NCBI GenBank assembly: GCA_945896935.1
Contig: CAMDER010000102.1
Coordinates: 1-6,409, forward strand
Source: Bifidobacterium breve
GTDB lineage: Bacteria; Actinomycetota; Acidimicrobiia; Acidimicrobiales; Ilumatobacteraceae
Direction of reading: 5' to 3'
Length of the DNA stretch: 6,409 nt
In this document: one piece after another, positions 1 through 5,968 of the stretch
How positions within the stretch are numbered: position 1 is the first letter of the stretch
How the letters are laid out: every line of letters begins with the position of its first letter
The notes under the pieces: model-generated
Told to the model about the DNA's origin: nothing
Seen by the model: only the letters and a program-made list of their open reading frames with translations
Databases searched by the model: none
Made by a program: the position numbers and the translations under genes

Positions 1-363
1 CCAGTCCGTGCGTATCCGTGGTTCATTGGACATGAAGATGAATTGGGTGCGGGCAAAGGTCGGGGCTACAACATCAACGTGGCATTCGGACCCGAGGCTC
101 AAGACGACGAATATGTTGAGCGTCTTGGCGGAGTATGTGAGCAGATTGCTTCGTTCGCTCCGTCAATGGTGATCGTGTCATTGGGCGTTGACACATATTG
201 GAATGACCCAATCAGTGACTTGGCCTTAACAACCGACGGCTATCGACGCTGTGGCGAAGTAGTGAAGCAACTTGGATTACCCACTTTGATTCTGCAAGAG
301 GGCGGCTACGACATTGAGGCAATTGGTCGCAATGTCCACGCCTGGATTTCGCCTTTCGCCTAA
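1..363 (+). CDS. Acetylpolyamine amidohydrolase / histone deacetylase family protein, C-terminal part (5' truncated by window)
   Basis: The reading frame is open from base 1, so the gene begins upstream and only the last 120 residues are seen. Members of this zinc-dependent class II deacetylase family remove acetyl groups from small amines such as acetylated polyamines, or from acetyl-lysine, in the cytoplasm. The visible part carries the family's C-terminal signatures: a glycine-rich stretch ending GYNIN (visible residues 17-26), SLGVDT..DPIS (60-72), in which Asp64 matches the third zinc ligand, and QEGGY (99-103), in which Tyr103 matches the catalytic tyrosine. The spacing and the SLGVDT and DPIS words match Mycoplana-type acetylpolyamine amidohydrolase better than AcuC or histone deacetylases proper. 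The His-His pair and the first two zinc ligands lie outside the window, so activity cannot be confirmed. The TAA stop directly abuts the stop of the opposing gene. The family is clear; the exact substrate is not. Confidence 0.93.
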   Translation, partial: PVRAYPWFIGHEDELGAGKGRGYNINVAFGPEAQDDEYVERLGGVCEQIASFAPSMVIVSLGVDTYWNDPISDLALTTDGYRRCGEVVKQLGLPTLILQEGGYDIEAIGRNVHAWISPFA

Positions 364-1269
364 CTAGTTTTGCAAAGGCAGTAATTGATCGGCCGCCACA
401 GCGAGATGATCGCACCATTCGTTGGCCGACTTCGGTTCAACGATGGGCAGAACCACAAACTTTGAAATTCCGGCACTAACAAATTGCTTGATGAACTCTT
501 GGAGTGCGGGCCAACCTTGTGGGACGAGTTGGTTGATGTCGTCAAGATCGGGACGACGAGTCATCAATGCCTTGGCAACAGAGTCGGGGAGAGGAGCGTG
601 AGCGTATGGAATGAGCACCCCGAAATGCTCTGGATCTATTTCGCGTTCATGTTCTGCGGCAACGCGCTGAATTTCGATTCGTCCACGTTCGGCATCAGCG
701 GGCGTCACGAAACTTGGAAGCCAACCATCGGCTAGTCGCCCGACGCGTTTCAATTCACTTGGGGCAATGCCGCCAAGCCAGACATCGGGTGAACCATTGA
801 GTGGCTTGGGCTGAACGCGAAGGTCGTCATAGTTGAAATATGTTCCGTGATGCGTGACGCTCGGTTGCGTCCAACAGGCACGAATGACTTCAAGTGCTTC
901 GTTAAATCTTTTAGCGCGTTCTTCGCGCGCTACGCCGAATGCTTGTTGCTCATGCGGGTCGGCAACACCTAATCCGAATGCCGGAAGCAGTCGACCATTC
1001 GACAATCGATCAAGAGTTGCGAGTTCTTTAGCGAGAATGACTGGGTTGCGGCCTGGCAACACCATCACGCTCATACCAAACTTCAACTTTGTGGTGCGGC
1101 CAGCCGCAAACGACATCGCAACGAGCGGATCGGGTGCCTCGCCACCGATTCGTTCACTCAACCACAAGCTGTCAAAATTTAAGGTCTCGAGCGCATCAAC
1201 GACTTGGGTGAATCCATCATCATTGAGATTGGTGCGAACACCGAGTCCGTATCCGACGCGAATTTTCAT
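364..1269 (-). CDS. LLM-class F420-dependent oxidoreductase (luciferase-like monooxygenase fold)
   Basis: This 301-residue protein has the size and layout of an actinobacterial luciferase-like TIM-barrel oxidoreductase, which uses coenzyme F420 (less often FMN) for hydride transfer in the cytoplasm. Motifs seen are FDSLWLSER (32-40), DPLVAMSFAAGRT (47-59), a strand with LPGRNP (71-76) followed by AKELATLDRLSNGR (80-93), GLG (99-101), ERAKRF.EAL...R..W (117-133), PDVWLGG (161-167) and RVGRLADGWLPSF (175-187). This order resembles the 'probable F420-dependent oxidoreductase, MSMEG_3544' type; that subfamily call is from memory. The substrate is unknown. It is the second gene of a minus-strand pair: its ATG overlaps the TGA of the upstream hydrolase in an ATGA, and no strong Shine-Dalgarno precedes it, so translation by coupling is likely. 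The TAG stop directly abuts the stop of the convergent deacetylase gene. Confidence 0.95.
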   Translation of the reverse strand: MKIRVGYGLGVRTNLNDDGFTQVVDALETLNFDSLWLSERIGGEAPDPLVAMSFAAGRTTKLKFGMSVMVLPGRNPVILAKELATLDRLSNGRLLPAFGLGVADPHEQQAFGVAREERAKRFNEALEVIRACWTQPSVTHHGTYFNYDDLRVQPKPLNGSPDVWLGGIAPSELKRVGRLADGWLPSFVTPADAERGRIEIQRVAAEHEREIDPEHFGVLIPYAHAPLPDSVAKALMTRRPDLDDINQLVPQGWPALQEFIKQFVSAGISKFVVLPIVEPKSANEWCDHLAVAADQLLPLQN

Positions 1270-1991
1270 GACCGGGCAATCTGCTCAAGAATGTCGGCAG
1301 TTTCGTTGACCATAGATACGAAGGGAGAATGGTCAGTGTCAAGTGTGATCACGTTGTTGCATAGTTGCGACATGATCTTTTGGTGTTCAGGATGAACCGC
1401 TTGGTCTTGTAAGCACAAAACGTATGTGGATGAAATGGTGTCGCGCGGTGAACCAGTGACCTCTTGGGTCATGGTTGCCATTGGTTGGGGAGATAATCGC
1501 GCAATCGATGCATTTACCACCGCTTGGCCGCAACGACCGTAGAACGCTTCTTGGGCAAGTTCAGGATTGATAGTTGTGTTGGCTTCGTCAATGACGACCA
1601 TCGCGCCACCAAGTGCAGTGTCGTGGCGCGGTAATGCAATGAGTTGGGCCATCACACTTTGTCCAACCTCGGGTGCAAACGCCGCGATGTACACGAGATG
1701 ATTTACTGAAGCATCTGTTGAGGCAGCTTGACTAATGACCGCACCACCGTAGCTATGGCCAGCGAGTACAACATTTTTGATACCACGTGATCGCAACGCT
1801 GCCAATGTGTCAACAACATGTTGAGCATCACCATGCATATCGCTGAGGGGAAGTGTTGATGCTCCGTGGCCGGGCAAATCAATTGCCAGGCTCGGCACTC
1901 CGCGCCGATCAAGTTCTGCTTGTAGAGCACTAAAACACCAAGCCCCATGCCAGGCACCGTGCACCAGGACGACGTGTCGAACAGGAGTCAT
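1266..1991 (-). CDS. Alpha/beta hydrolase (methylesterase / hydroxynitrile-lyase-like)
   Basis: This is a 241-residue single-domain alpha/beta hydrolase, probably cytoplasmic, with no signal peptide. The N-terminal beta strand runs directly into LVHGAWHGAW (9-18), the oxyanion-region HG motif of the plant-esterase-like branch. DLPGHG (38-43) follows, then the nucleophile elbow GHSYGG with Ser80, a likely acid Asp196 in LCLQDQAVH, and His221 in TDHSPF. The whole Ser-Asp-His triad is therefore present. This branch hydrolyses small esters or performs retro-aldol-type cleavage; the substrate cannot be read here. The frame stays open upstream to 2273, but that extension is arginine- and cysteine-rich, lies antisense to the SDR gene and has no family match, so the ATG at 1991 just before the first strand is chosen. 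No clear Shine-Dalgarno is present. It is the first gene of a pair with the F420-type oxidoreductase, joined by an ATGA overlap. Confidence 0.93.
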   Translation of the reverse strand: MTPVRHVVLVHGAWHGAWCFSALQAELDRRGVPSLAIDLPGHGASTLPLSDMHGDAQHVVDTLAALRSRGIKNVVLAGHSYGGAVISQAASTDASVNHLVYIAAFAPEVGQSVMAQLIALPRHDTALGGAMVVIDEANTTINPELAQEAFYGRCGQAVVNASIARLSPQPMATMTQEVTGSPRDTISSTYVLCLQDQAVHPEHQKIMSQLCNNVITLDTDHSPFVSMVNETADILEQIARS

Positions 1992-2059
1992 ATGCCCATC
2001 GTGCCACAAGCACCACCTGAGATGGGAATGATGCTCAAGGTGCCCGTAACCTTGCAGGC
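1992..2059. promoter_or_regulatory. Divergent promoter region between the hydrolase operon and the SDR operon
   Basis: These 68 bp separate two start codons pointing away from each other, so both promoters must lie here or inside the flanking genes. On the plus strand TAACCT (2047-2052) fits the actinobacterial -10 pattern TANNNT and is followed by 7 nt and then the SDR ATG. With no usable Shine-Dalgarno, this fits a leaderless transcript starting at the ATG. No good -35 is visible. For the minus strand the best candidate is a weak CACGAT 6 nt before the hydrolase ATG. A 6-bp inverted repeat, CCCATC (1995-2000) and GATGGG (2021-2026), with a 20-bp spacer could be an operator but may be chance. 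Confidence 0.4.
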
Positions 2060-2845
2060 ATGTCGACCGCAGAATCATCAGCCCCAGCCAATCCTTTGAA
2101 CGCCTTTCGTCTCGATGGCCGTGTCGCAATCGTGACCGGAGCCTCATCGGGTCTTGGCGTGCAATTCGCCCGCACACTTCACGCTGTGGGAGCCACTGTC
2201 GTCTTAGCGGCGCGCCGCCTTGATCGTCTTGAGTCGTTAGTTGAAGAGCTGCCAGGGTCAATCGCGATTGCAACAGATCTCAGCGTGGCCGAAGATCGTG
2301 AACGGTTGATCGCTGAAACCGTCCGCCGTGTTGGTCCACCACGAATTCTTGTCAACAATGCCGGGGTTGGTCACAAAGTTGCCGTCGAAGACGAAGATCT
2401 CGACACCTTCCGCACGGCTATGGAAGTTAACGTCACGGCGATTTGGCATCTTTCAAAGTTGTGTGCCCCGTACATGAAAGAAGCCGGTAGCGGAAACATC
2501 GTCAACATCGCTTCGGTCTTAGGTCTTGTCGGTTCGGCACCAATTAAGCAAGCCCATTACTGCGCATCAAAAGGTGCGGTCATTAACCTCACTCGTGAAC
2601 TTGGCATGCAATGGGCCCGTCGGGGTATTCGTGTGAATGCAATATGCCCAGGTTGGTTCCCATCTGAAATGACTGAAGGTATGGAGGATGAAACAAGCAT
2701 GGGTTTCTTGCGTTCAAATTCACCGTTGCCACGTATGGGCGAACTGCACGAACTTGACGGGGCACTCCTCTTGCTTGCGAGTGATGCTGCTTCATTCATG
2801 ATTGGTCAGCATGTAGTTGTTGATGGTGGCTGGACTGCTCGATGA
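2060..2845 (+). CDS. Short-chain dehydrogenase/reductase (classical SDR, NADP-type)
   Basis: This 261-residue protein is a complete classical SDR, a cytoplasmic NAD(P)-dependent oxidoreductase acting on alcohols or ketones (3-oxoacyl-reductase-like). It shows the cofactor motif TGASSGLG (26-33) and the NNAG motif (99-102). The catalytic tetrad is Asn124 (in MEVNV), Ser152, Tyr167 and Lys171 (YCASK). RVNAICPGWF (191-200) and the C-terminal GQHVVVDGGW (249-258) complete the fold. Basic residues after the second beta strand (LAARR, 49-53) favour NADP(H) over NAD(H). An N-terminal lead of about 20 residues, rich in Ala, Ser and Pro, precedes the Rossmann fold. The ATG at 2060 has no proper Shine-Dalgarno but has a -10-like hexamer 7 nt before it. 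The TGA stop overlaps the ATG of the DUF952 gene in an ATGA, indicating a coupled operon. The substrate is unknown. Confidence 0.97.
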   Translation: MSTAESSAPANPLNAFRLDGRVAIVTGASSGLGVQFARTLHAVGATVVLAARRLDRLESLVEELPGSIAIATDLSVAEDRERLIAETVRRVGPPRILVNNAGVGHKVAVEDEDLDTFRTAMEVNVTAIWHLSKLCAPYMKEAGSGNIVNIASVLGLVGSAPIKQAHYCASKGAVINLTRELGMQWARRGIRVNAICPGWFPSEMTEGMEDETSMGFLRSNSPLPRMGELHELDGALLLLASDAASFMIGQHVVVDGGWTAR

Positions 2846-3156
2846 TCTTGCACCTCGCGGTTCGGGCCGATTGGGAAGTTGCAAAATCAACTGGCAACTA
2901 CCCGTGGTCAACTCGCGGAATCACAGTGGCCGATGAGGGCTACACCCATTGCAGTTTTGAAAATCAGTGGAAAGGTGTTCGCGATCGTTTCTATGCAGAC
3001 CTTGCCGACAACGAACTTGTACTTCTAGAAATTGACGAGGCATTGCTAACAAGCAAAGTCGTCGTTGAACAACTCGGAGCAGCACCGCAGGCCTTCCCGC
3101 ATATCTACGGCTCTATTGATATTGCCGCTGTGACCAATGAGAGATCACTGAATTAA
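2842..3156 (+). CDS. DUF952 family protein
   Basis: This is a small 104-residue cytoplasmic protein of the DUF952 family, whose function I do not know to be established. Family hallmarks seen are an N-terminal ILHLA strand with His4, a tryptophan (Trp11) followed by a Gly-Tyr-Pro-x-Ser turn (19-23), EGYTHCS (32-38) with His36 and Cys37, Gln42, RFY (49-51), an LEID strand (62-65), and FPHIYG (85-90) near the end. I recall the family being assigned to the ADP-ribosyltransferase-like fold group, which would make NAD or a nucleotide a plausible ligand; this is unverified. The ATG lies inside the SDR stop (ATGA), so the protein is probably made in step with the SDR. The TAA stop shares bases with the stop of the opposing amidase gene. 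Length matches the usual size of the family. Confidence 0.9.
   Translation: MILHLAVRADWEVAKSTGNYPWSTRGITVADEGYTHCSFENQWKGVRDRFYADLADNELVLLEIDEALLTSKVVVEQLGAAPQAFPHIYGSIDIAAVTNERSLN
3153..3156. other. Shared TTAA: overlapping stop codons of two convergent genes
   Basis: The palindrome TTAA gives TAA to the DUF952 gene on the plus strand (3154-3156) and TAA to the amidase gene on the minus strand (3155-3153). The two coding regions overlap by 4 bp and leave no space for a terminator between them, so termination must occur inside the opposing gene or depend on Rho. Confidence 0.9.
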
Positions 3157-4592
3157 AGATTCGGCCTGAGATGCGCCCAAGGTGCAGCTTGTTCAAGTTG
3201 TGAAGCAATACGAATCAATACATATTCGCGACCATAAGCGGCGACAAGTTGCATGCCAATGGGAAGACCATCTGCGTTGCGATGCAGTGGCAAGCTGATC
3301 GCCGGTTGACCACTGATATTGAATTGTGAAGTAAACGAGACCCAAGCACCACCGGTCATGAGTGGTGTCATGGGATGTTCGGGGTTATTCGGTAATGACC
3401 CGATGAGTAACGGCGGAGCCGACAATGTTGGGGTCAACAACAAATCCCAACCTTGCGACCACCACGATTGGATGGCGCGGCGAAACTTCACTGAGCTTGC
3501 TTGTGCCAGAGAGTAATCAACGGCATTCACGCCTATGGCGAACTGGGCTTGGGCCCAGTTCATCGCTTCAATGTCATCAGTTGTCATCTCGCGACCTAAC
3601 GCTTCGTTGAAACGGCGAATTGCAGTGCCCATGTTGGTGCTCCACAACATGCTGAACGCGCGGCCGATTTCATTGTCGGAGAGAATTTCAGGAAAGCCTG
3701 GTTCAACATGGTGACCGAGTGATTCAAGCAGTTTCGCTGTTTTGTGAACGCCATCAACACAGTCGGCATGTACTTCACCACCGCGTGGATTGAAGTCGAG
3801 CAAACCGATTCGTAGTCGACCAGTATCGGCGCCAACTTCTTCAACGAACGGGCGACGTGGCGTGGGGGCGATAATCACGTCACCGATCCCGGGACCATGC
3901 GTTGCATCAAGTAAGCGAGCTGAGTCGCGCACACTTCGACTGACGCAGTGCTCAACACCGAGATTGCTTTCATCACGCAGTGGCCCCATCGAAATACGCC
4001 CTTGCGAAACTTTGAGACCAACGAGGCCACAACAAGATGCTGGAATACGAATTGAACCTCCACCATCGCTGGCGTGGGCGATGGGGACAATGCCAGTCGC
4101 TACTGCTGCCGCTGATCCGCCACTTGATCCACCAGAAGTTCGTGTGAGGTCCCAAGGATTACGAGTTGGCCCCCAGGCTTCTGGTTCAGTGACGGGAACG
4201 CTGCCGAATTCGGGGCTGTTGCTACGACCGATCGAAATCAAACCCGATGCTTTGTAACGCGAGACCAGCGTGGAGTCTTCAGTCGAAACATAGTCGGCTG
4301 CTTTGTAGGCCTTGCTGCCATTGCTGAGCGGCTTGCCGGCTTCTGCGGCGTAGAGGTCTTTCAATAAATATGGGACGCCACGAAACGGGCCTTCGGGGAG
4401 TTCGCCACTCGACGCGAGTTGGCGGGCTGCGTCAAACCATCGGTATGTGAGCGCGTTCAAGGCTCCGTCGTATCGCTCAACACGCTCAATGGCGGCATTG
4501 ACCATTTCAAGTGGTGTGACTTTGCCAGAGGCAACTAATTCGGCTTGAGCGGTGGCATCGAGCCAGCGGGTGTCATCGGCGAGTGAACTCAT
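3153..4592 (-). CDS. Amidase (amidase signature family; 6-aminohexanoate-cyclic-dimer-hydrolase/mycobacterial amidase-like)
   Basis: This 479-residue protein is a full-length amidase signature enzyme, which hydrolyses carboxamides in the cytoplasm through a Ser-cisSer-Lys triad. Lys78 sits in PYLLKDL, cis-Ser156 in the TSGGSSGGSAAAVATG block (152-167), and the nucleophile Ser180 in SDGGGSIRIPAS (175-186), followed by CCGLVGLK. The 24-residue gap between the two serines is the family norm. The C-terminal half has the expected LLLTPTLSAPP, FNISGQPAISLPL and GLPIGMQLVA motifs. It lacks the fused domains and GatB/GatC neighbours expected of a tRNA amidotransferase GatA, so a stand-alone amidase is likely. 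Resemblance to NylA-type and mycobacterial amidases is from memory and does not fix a substrate. The frame extends to an ATG at 4649, but that would overlap the MFS start and add a basic, non-conserved leader. The ATG at 4592, with a -10-like TATCAA 7 nt upstream, is preferred. Confidence 0.96.
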   Translation of the reverse strand: MSSLADDTRWLDATAQAELVASGKVTPLEMVNAAIERVERYDGALNALTYRWFDAARQLASSGELPEGPFRGVPYLLKDLYAAEAGKPLSNGSKAYKAADYVSTEDSTLVSRYKASGLISIGRSNSPEFGSVPVTEPEAWGPTRNPWDLTRTSGGSSGGSAAAVATGIVPIAHASDGGGSIRIPASCCGLVGLKVSQGRISMGPLRDESNLGVEHCVSRSVRDSARLLDATHGPGIGDVIIAPTPRRPFVEEVGADTGRLRIGLLDFNPRGGEVHADCVDGVHKTAKLLESLGHHVEPGFPEILSDNEIGRAFSMLWSTNMGTAIRRFNEALGREMTTDDIEAMNWAQAQFAIGVNAVDYSLAQASSVKFRRAIQSWWSQGWDLLLTPTLSAPPLLIGSLPNNPEHPMTPLMTGGAWVSFTSQFNISGQPAISLPLHRNADGLPIGMQLVAAYGREYVLIRIASQLEQAAPWAHLRPNL

Positions 4593-4631
4593 AATTAAAT
4601 TGATAGCAGGTTTGGCTAAGGTAATCGGTCT
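4593..4631. promoter_or_regulatory. Divergent promoter region between amidase and MFS exporter
   Basis: Only 39 bp separate the two start codons. On the minus strand TATCAA (4605-4600) lies 7 nt before the amidase ATG, the spacing expected for a leaderless start, although it lacks the final T of TANNNT. On the plus strand TAAGGT (4617-4622) fits TANNNT and lies 9 nt before the MFS GTG. The AAGG inside it could instead be a Shine-Dalgarno at a 10-nt spacing. The plus-strand reading of the same 4600-4605 bases is TTGATA, close to a -35 hexamer, so the two promoters may share bases. No operator palindrome is evident. Confidence 0.35.
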
Positions 4632-5918
4632 GTGTCTGTCCCGAAACAATTAAATCCAGCCGAAAGCACTCGTGATTTGTTACGAGTGGGGCCAGTTCGC
4701 AACCTGTTGGGGTCCAGCGTTTTCACATCTTCTGGGGTGATGTTGCAGGCAACGGTTCTGGGCAAGCAGATTTATGACATCACGGGACGTGAACTCGATA
4801 TCGGTTTACTTGGTCTCGCAGAATTTCTCCCGGCCGCATTATTGGTCCTGGTGACAGGTTCTGTCGCCGATCGTTTCAATCGCAAAATCGTTGGCGGAAT
4901 CGCGGTCGCATTTGAACTTCTTTGTTCAATCGCATTGGCGTTTTATGCGCTATCAAAGCCGACTGCAGTGTGGCCGCTCTTCGTCATTGCCTTTGTGTTC
5001 GGCTGCGCGCGTGCGTTTGCTGCGCCAGCGGTTCGTTCAATCCCGCCGATGGTTGCACCAGATGGCGCTCTGCCTCGAACAATTGCTATGTATTCAGCGA
5101 CATGGACGACTGCGGCAATCATCGGTCCGGCAACTGCGGGCTTCTTATACGCAGTAGATCCGAGTGTGGCCTATTTTGTGTCGGCAGTTTTGATTGCTAT
5201 TGGTGTCATCTTTTTGCTTTCCATTAAATTTCTTCGATCTCCGACTGCTCGCGCTATAAAAGACAAGGCCGAGAAAGTGTCGCTGCACACTGCACTTGAA
5301 GGATTGCGATTTATCCGCCGTACGCCCATCTTGCTGGCAGCAATTTCGTTAGATCTGTTTGCGGTGCTCTTTGGTGGTGCGGTTGCTCTCTTGCCAGCGA
5401 TTGCCGAGGATCAACTTCAGGTTGGAGATGTTGCCTATGGATGGCTGCGCGCCGCTCCCGGAATTGGTGCGGCAATCATGGCTGTATTCCTTGCATCACG
5501 ACCTGTCACCCGCAATGTTGGGCGGACCTTATTGATCGTGGTTGGTCTATTTGGAGTGGCCACAGTGGCTCTTGGCATGACTACTTCGTACATCGTCGCG
5601 TTTGCGGCATTGATTCTGTTGTCGGGCTCAGACATGATCAGTGTCTACATTCGTGGAACGTTGGTGCCGTTGGTGACGCCTGACGACAAGCGCGGCCGTG
5701 TGATGGCGGTCGAAAATGTTTTCATTGGTGCAAGTAATGAGTTGGGTGCATTTGAAAGTGGCGTGGCAGCACAAGCATTCGGCACTAAGGCTGCGGTTAT
5801 TGGGGGTGGAGTGGCAACGCTTGGAATCGTCGCCGTATATTCGGTTTTCTTCCCGACACTGCGCCGAGTAGATCGTTTTGAAGACCTTGAAGGTCATGGC
5901 GATGAAGTTACGCAGTAA
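4632..5918 (+). CDS. MFS transporter, EntS-like / MFS_3 family exporter
   Basis: This 428-residue integral membrane protein has the hydrophobic pattern of a 12-helix major facilitator. Proton-driven drug or siderophore exporters are the usual members of this branch. Motif A, GSVADRFNRK (76-85), lies in the loop after the second helix. Further family marks are the C-R-F-A-x-P-A stretch in CARAFAAPA (125-133), a GPATAGFL helix (165-172), and a polar central loop (about 201-222) that splits the two six-helix halves. The C-terminal block with RGRVMAV (354-360), ASNELGAFESG (367-377) and the closing FFPTLRRVDR is typical of the EntS/MFS_3 type. The start is GTG at 4632; the next in-frame ATG encodes residue 37 and would cut into the first helix. 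It is transcribed divergently from the amidase. The substrate is unknown, and nothing nearby points to siderophore synthesis. The end carries a short acidic cytoplasmic tail. Confidence 0.95.
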   Translation: MSVPKQLNPAESTRDLLRVGPVRNLLGSSVFTSSGVMLQATVLGKQIYDITGRELDIGLLGLAEFLPAALLVLVTGSVADRFNRKIVGGIAVAFELLCSIALAFYALSKPTAVWPLFVIAFVFGCARAFAAPAVRSIPPMVAPDGALPRTIAMYSATWTTAAIIGPATAGFLYAVDPSVAYFVSAVLIAIGVIFLLSIKFLRSPTARAIKDKAEKVSLHTALEGLRFIRRTPILLAAISLDLFAVLFGGAVALLPAIAEDQLQVGDVAYGWLRAAPGIGAAIMAVFLASRPVTRNVGRTLLIVVGLFGVATVALGMTTSYIVAFAALILLSGSDMISVYIRGTLVPLVTPDDKRGRVMAVENVFIGASNELGAFESGVAAQAFGTKAAVIGGGVATLGIVAVYSVFFPTLRRVDRFEDLEGHGDEVTQ

Positions 5919-5930
5919 TCACCATTCTGA

Positions 5931-5949
5931 TGTCGGGTTGGGTTCGACA
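5931..5949. repeat. Short inverted repeat upstream of mscL
   Basis: TGTCG (5931-5935) and CGACA (5945-5949) form perfect 5-bp arms around 9 nt. Two further G-T pairs could extend the stem in RNA. It lies 12 bp after the MFS stop and just before the -10-like hexamer of mscL. It has no following T-run, so it is a poor intrinsic terminator; an operator or chance are alternatives. Confidence 0.3.
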
Positions 5950-5953
5950 CGGG

Positions 5954-5959
5954 TATTCT
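5954..5959 (+). promoter_or_regulatory. mscL: Candidate -10 element of mscL
   Basis: TATTCT fits TANNNT and ends 9 nt before the mscL ATG. No Shine-Dalgarno lies between them, so a leaderless or nearly leaderless transcript is plausible. No -35 at 16-18 bp spacing is convincing. mscL could also be reached by read-through from the MFS gene 50 bp upstream. Confidence 0.4.
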
Positions 5960-5968
5960 TGACCCATT

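Noticed and set aside
854..1309. 151-codon open frame on the plus strand
   Set aside because: It is antisense to the oxidoreductase, rich in Ser/Arg/Pro/Thr in a low-complexity way, and matches no family; a shadow of the real gene.
1992..2273. N-terminal extension of the hydrolase reading frame to an upstream ATG at 2273
   Set aside because: The added 94 residues are Arg/His/Cys-rich with no fold signature and run antisense to the well-supported SDR gene; the hydrolase fold starts right after the ATG at 1991.
3790..4257. 155-codon open frame on the plus strand
   Set aside because: It is antisense to the most conserved part of the amidase, and its Pro/Arg/Ser-rich content mirrors the Gly/Ser-rich amidase motif.
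3153..4592. GatA subunit of the tRNA amidotransferase
   Set aside because: The amidase signature is shared, but there is no GatB or GatC nearby and the motif context (SDGGGSIRIPAS, CCGLVGLK) is that of stand-alone amidases.
4593..4649. Longer amidase start at 4649
   Set aside because: It would add 19 non-conserved, partly basic residues and overlap the MFS start; the ATG at 4592 fits the family start and has a -10-like element at a suitable distance.
4922..5227. Cys/Arg-rich 101-codon open frame inside the MFS gene
   Set aside because: It is a frame-shifted reading of membrane helices; the composition is that of a shadow frame and it has no start signal.
5951..5965. Possible terminator hairpin GGGT-N7-ACCC
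   Set aside because: The stem is only 4 bp, has no T-run, and overlaps the candidate mscL -10 element.
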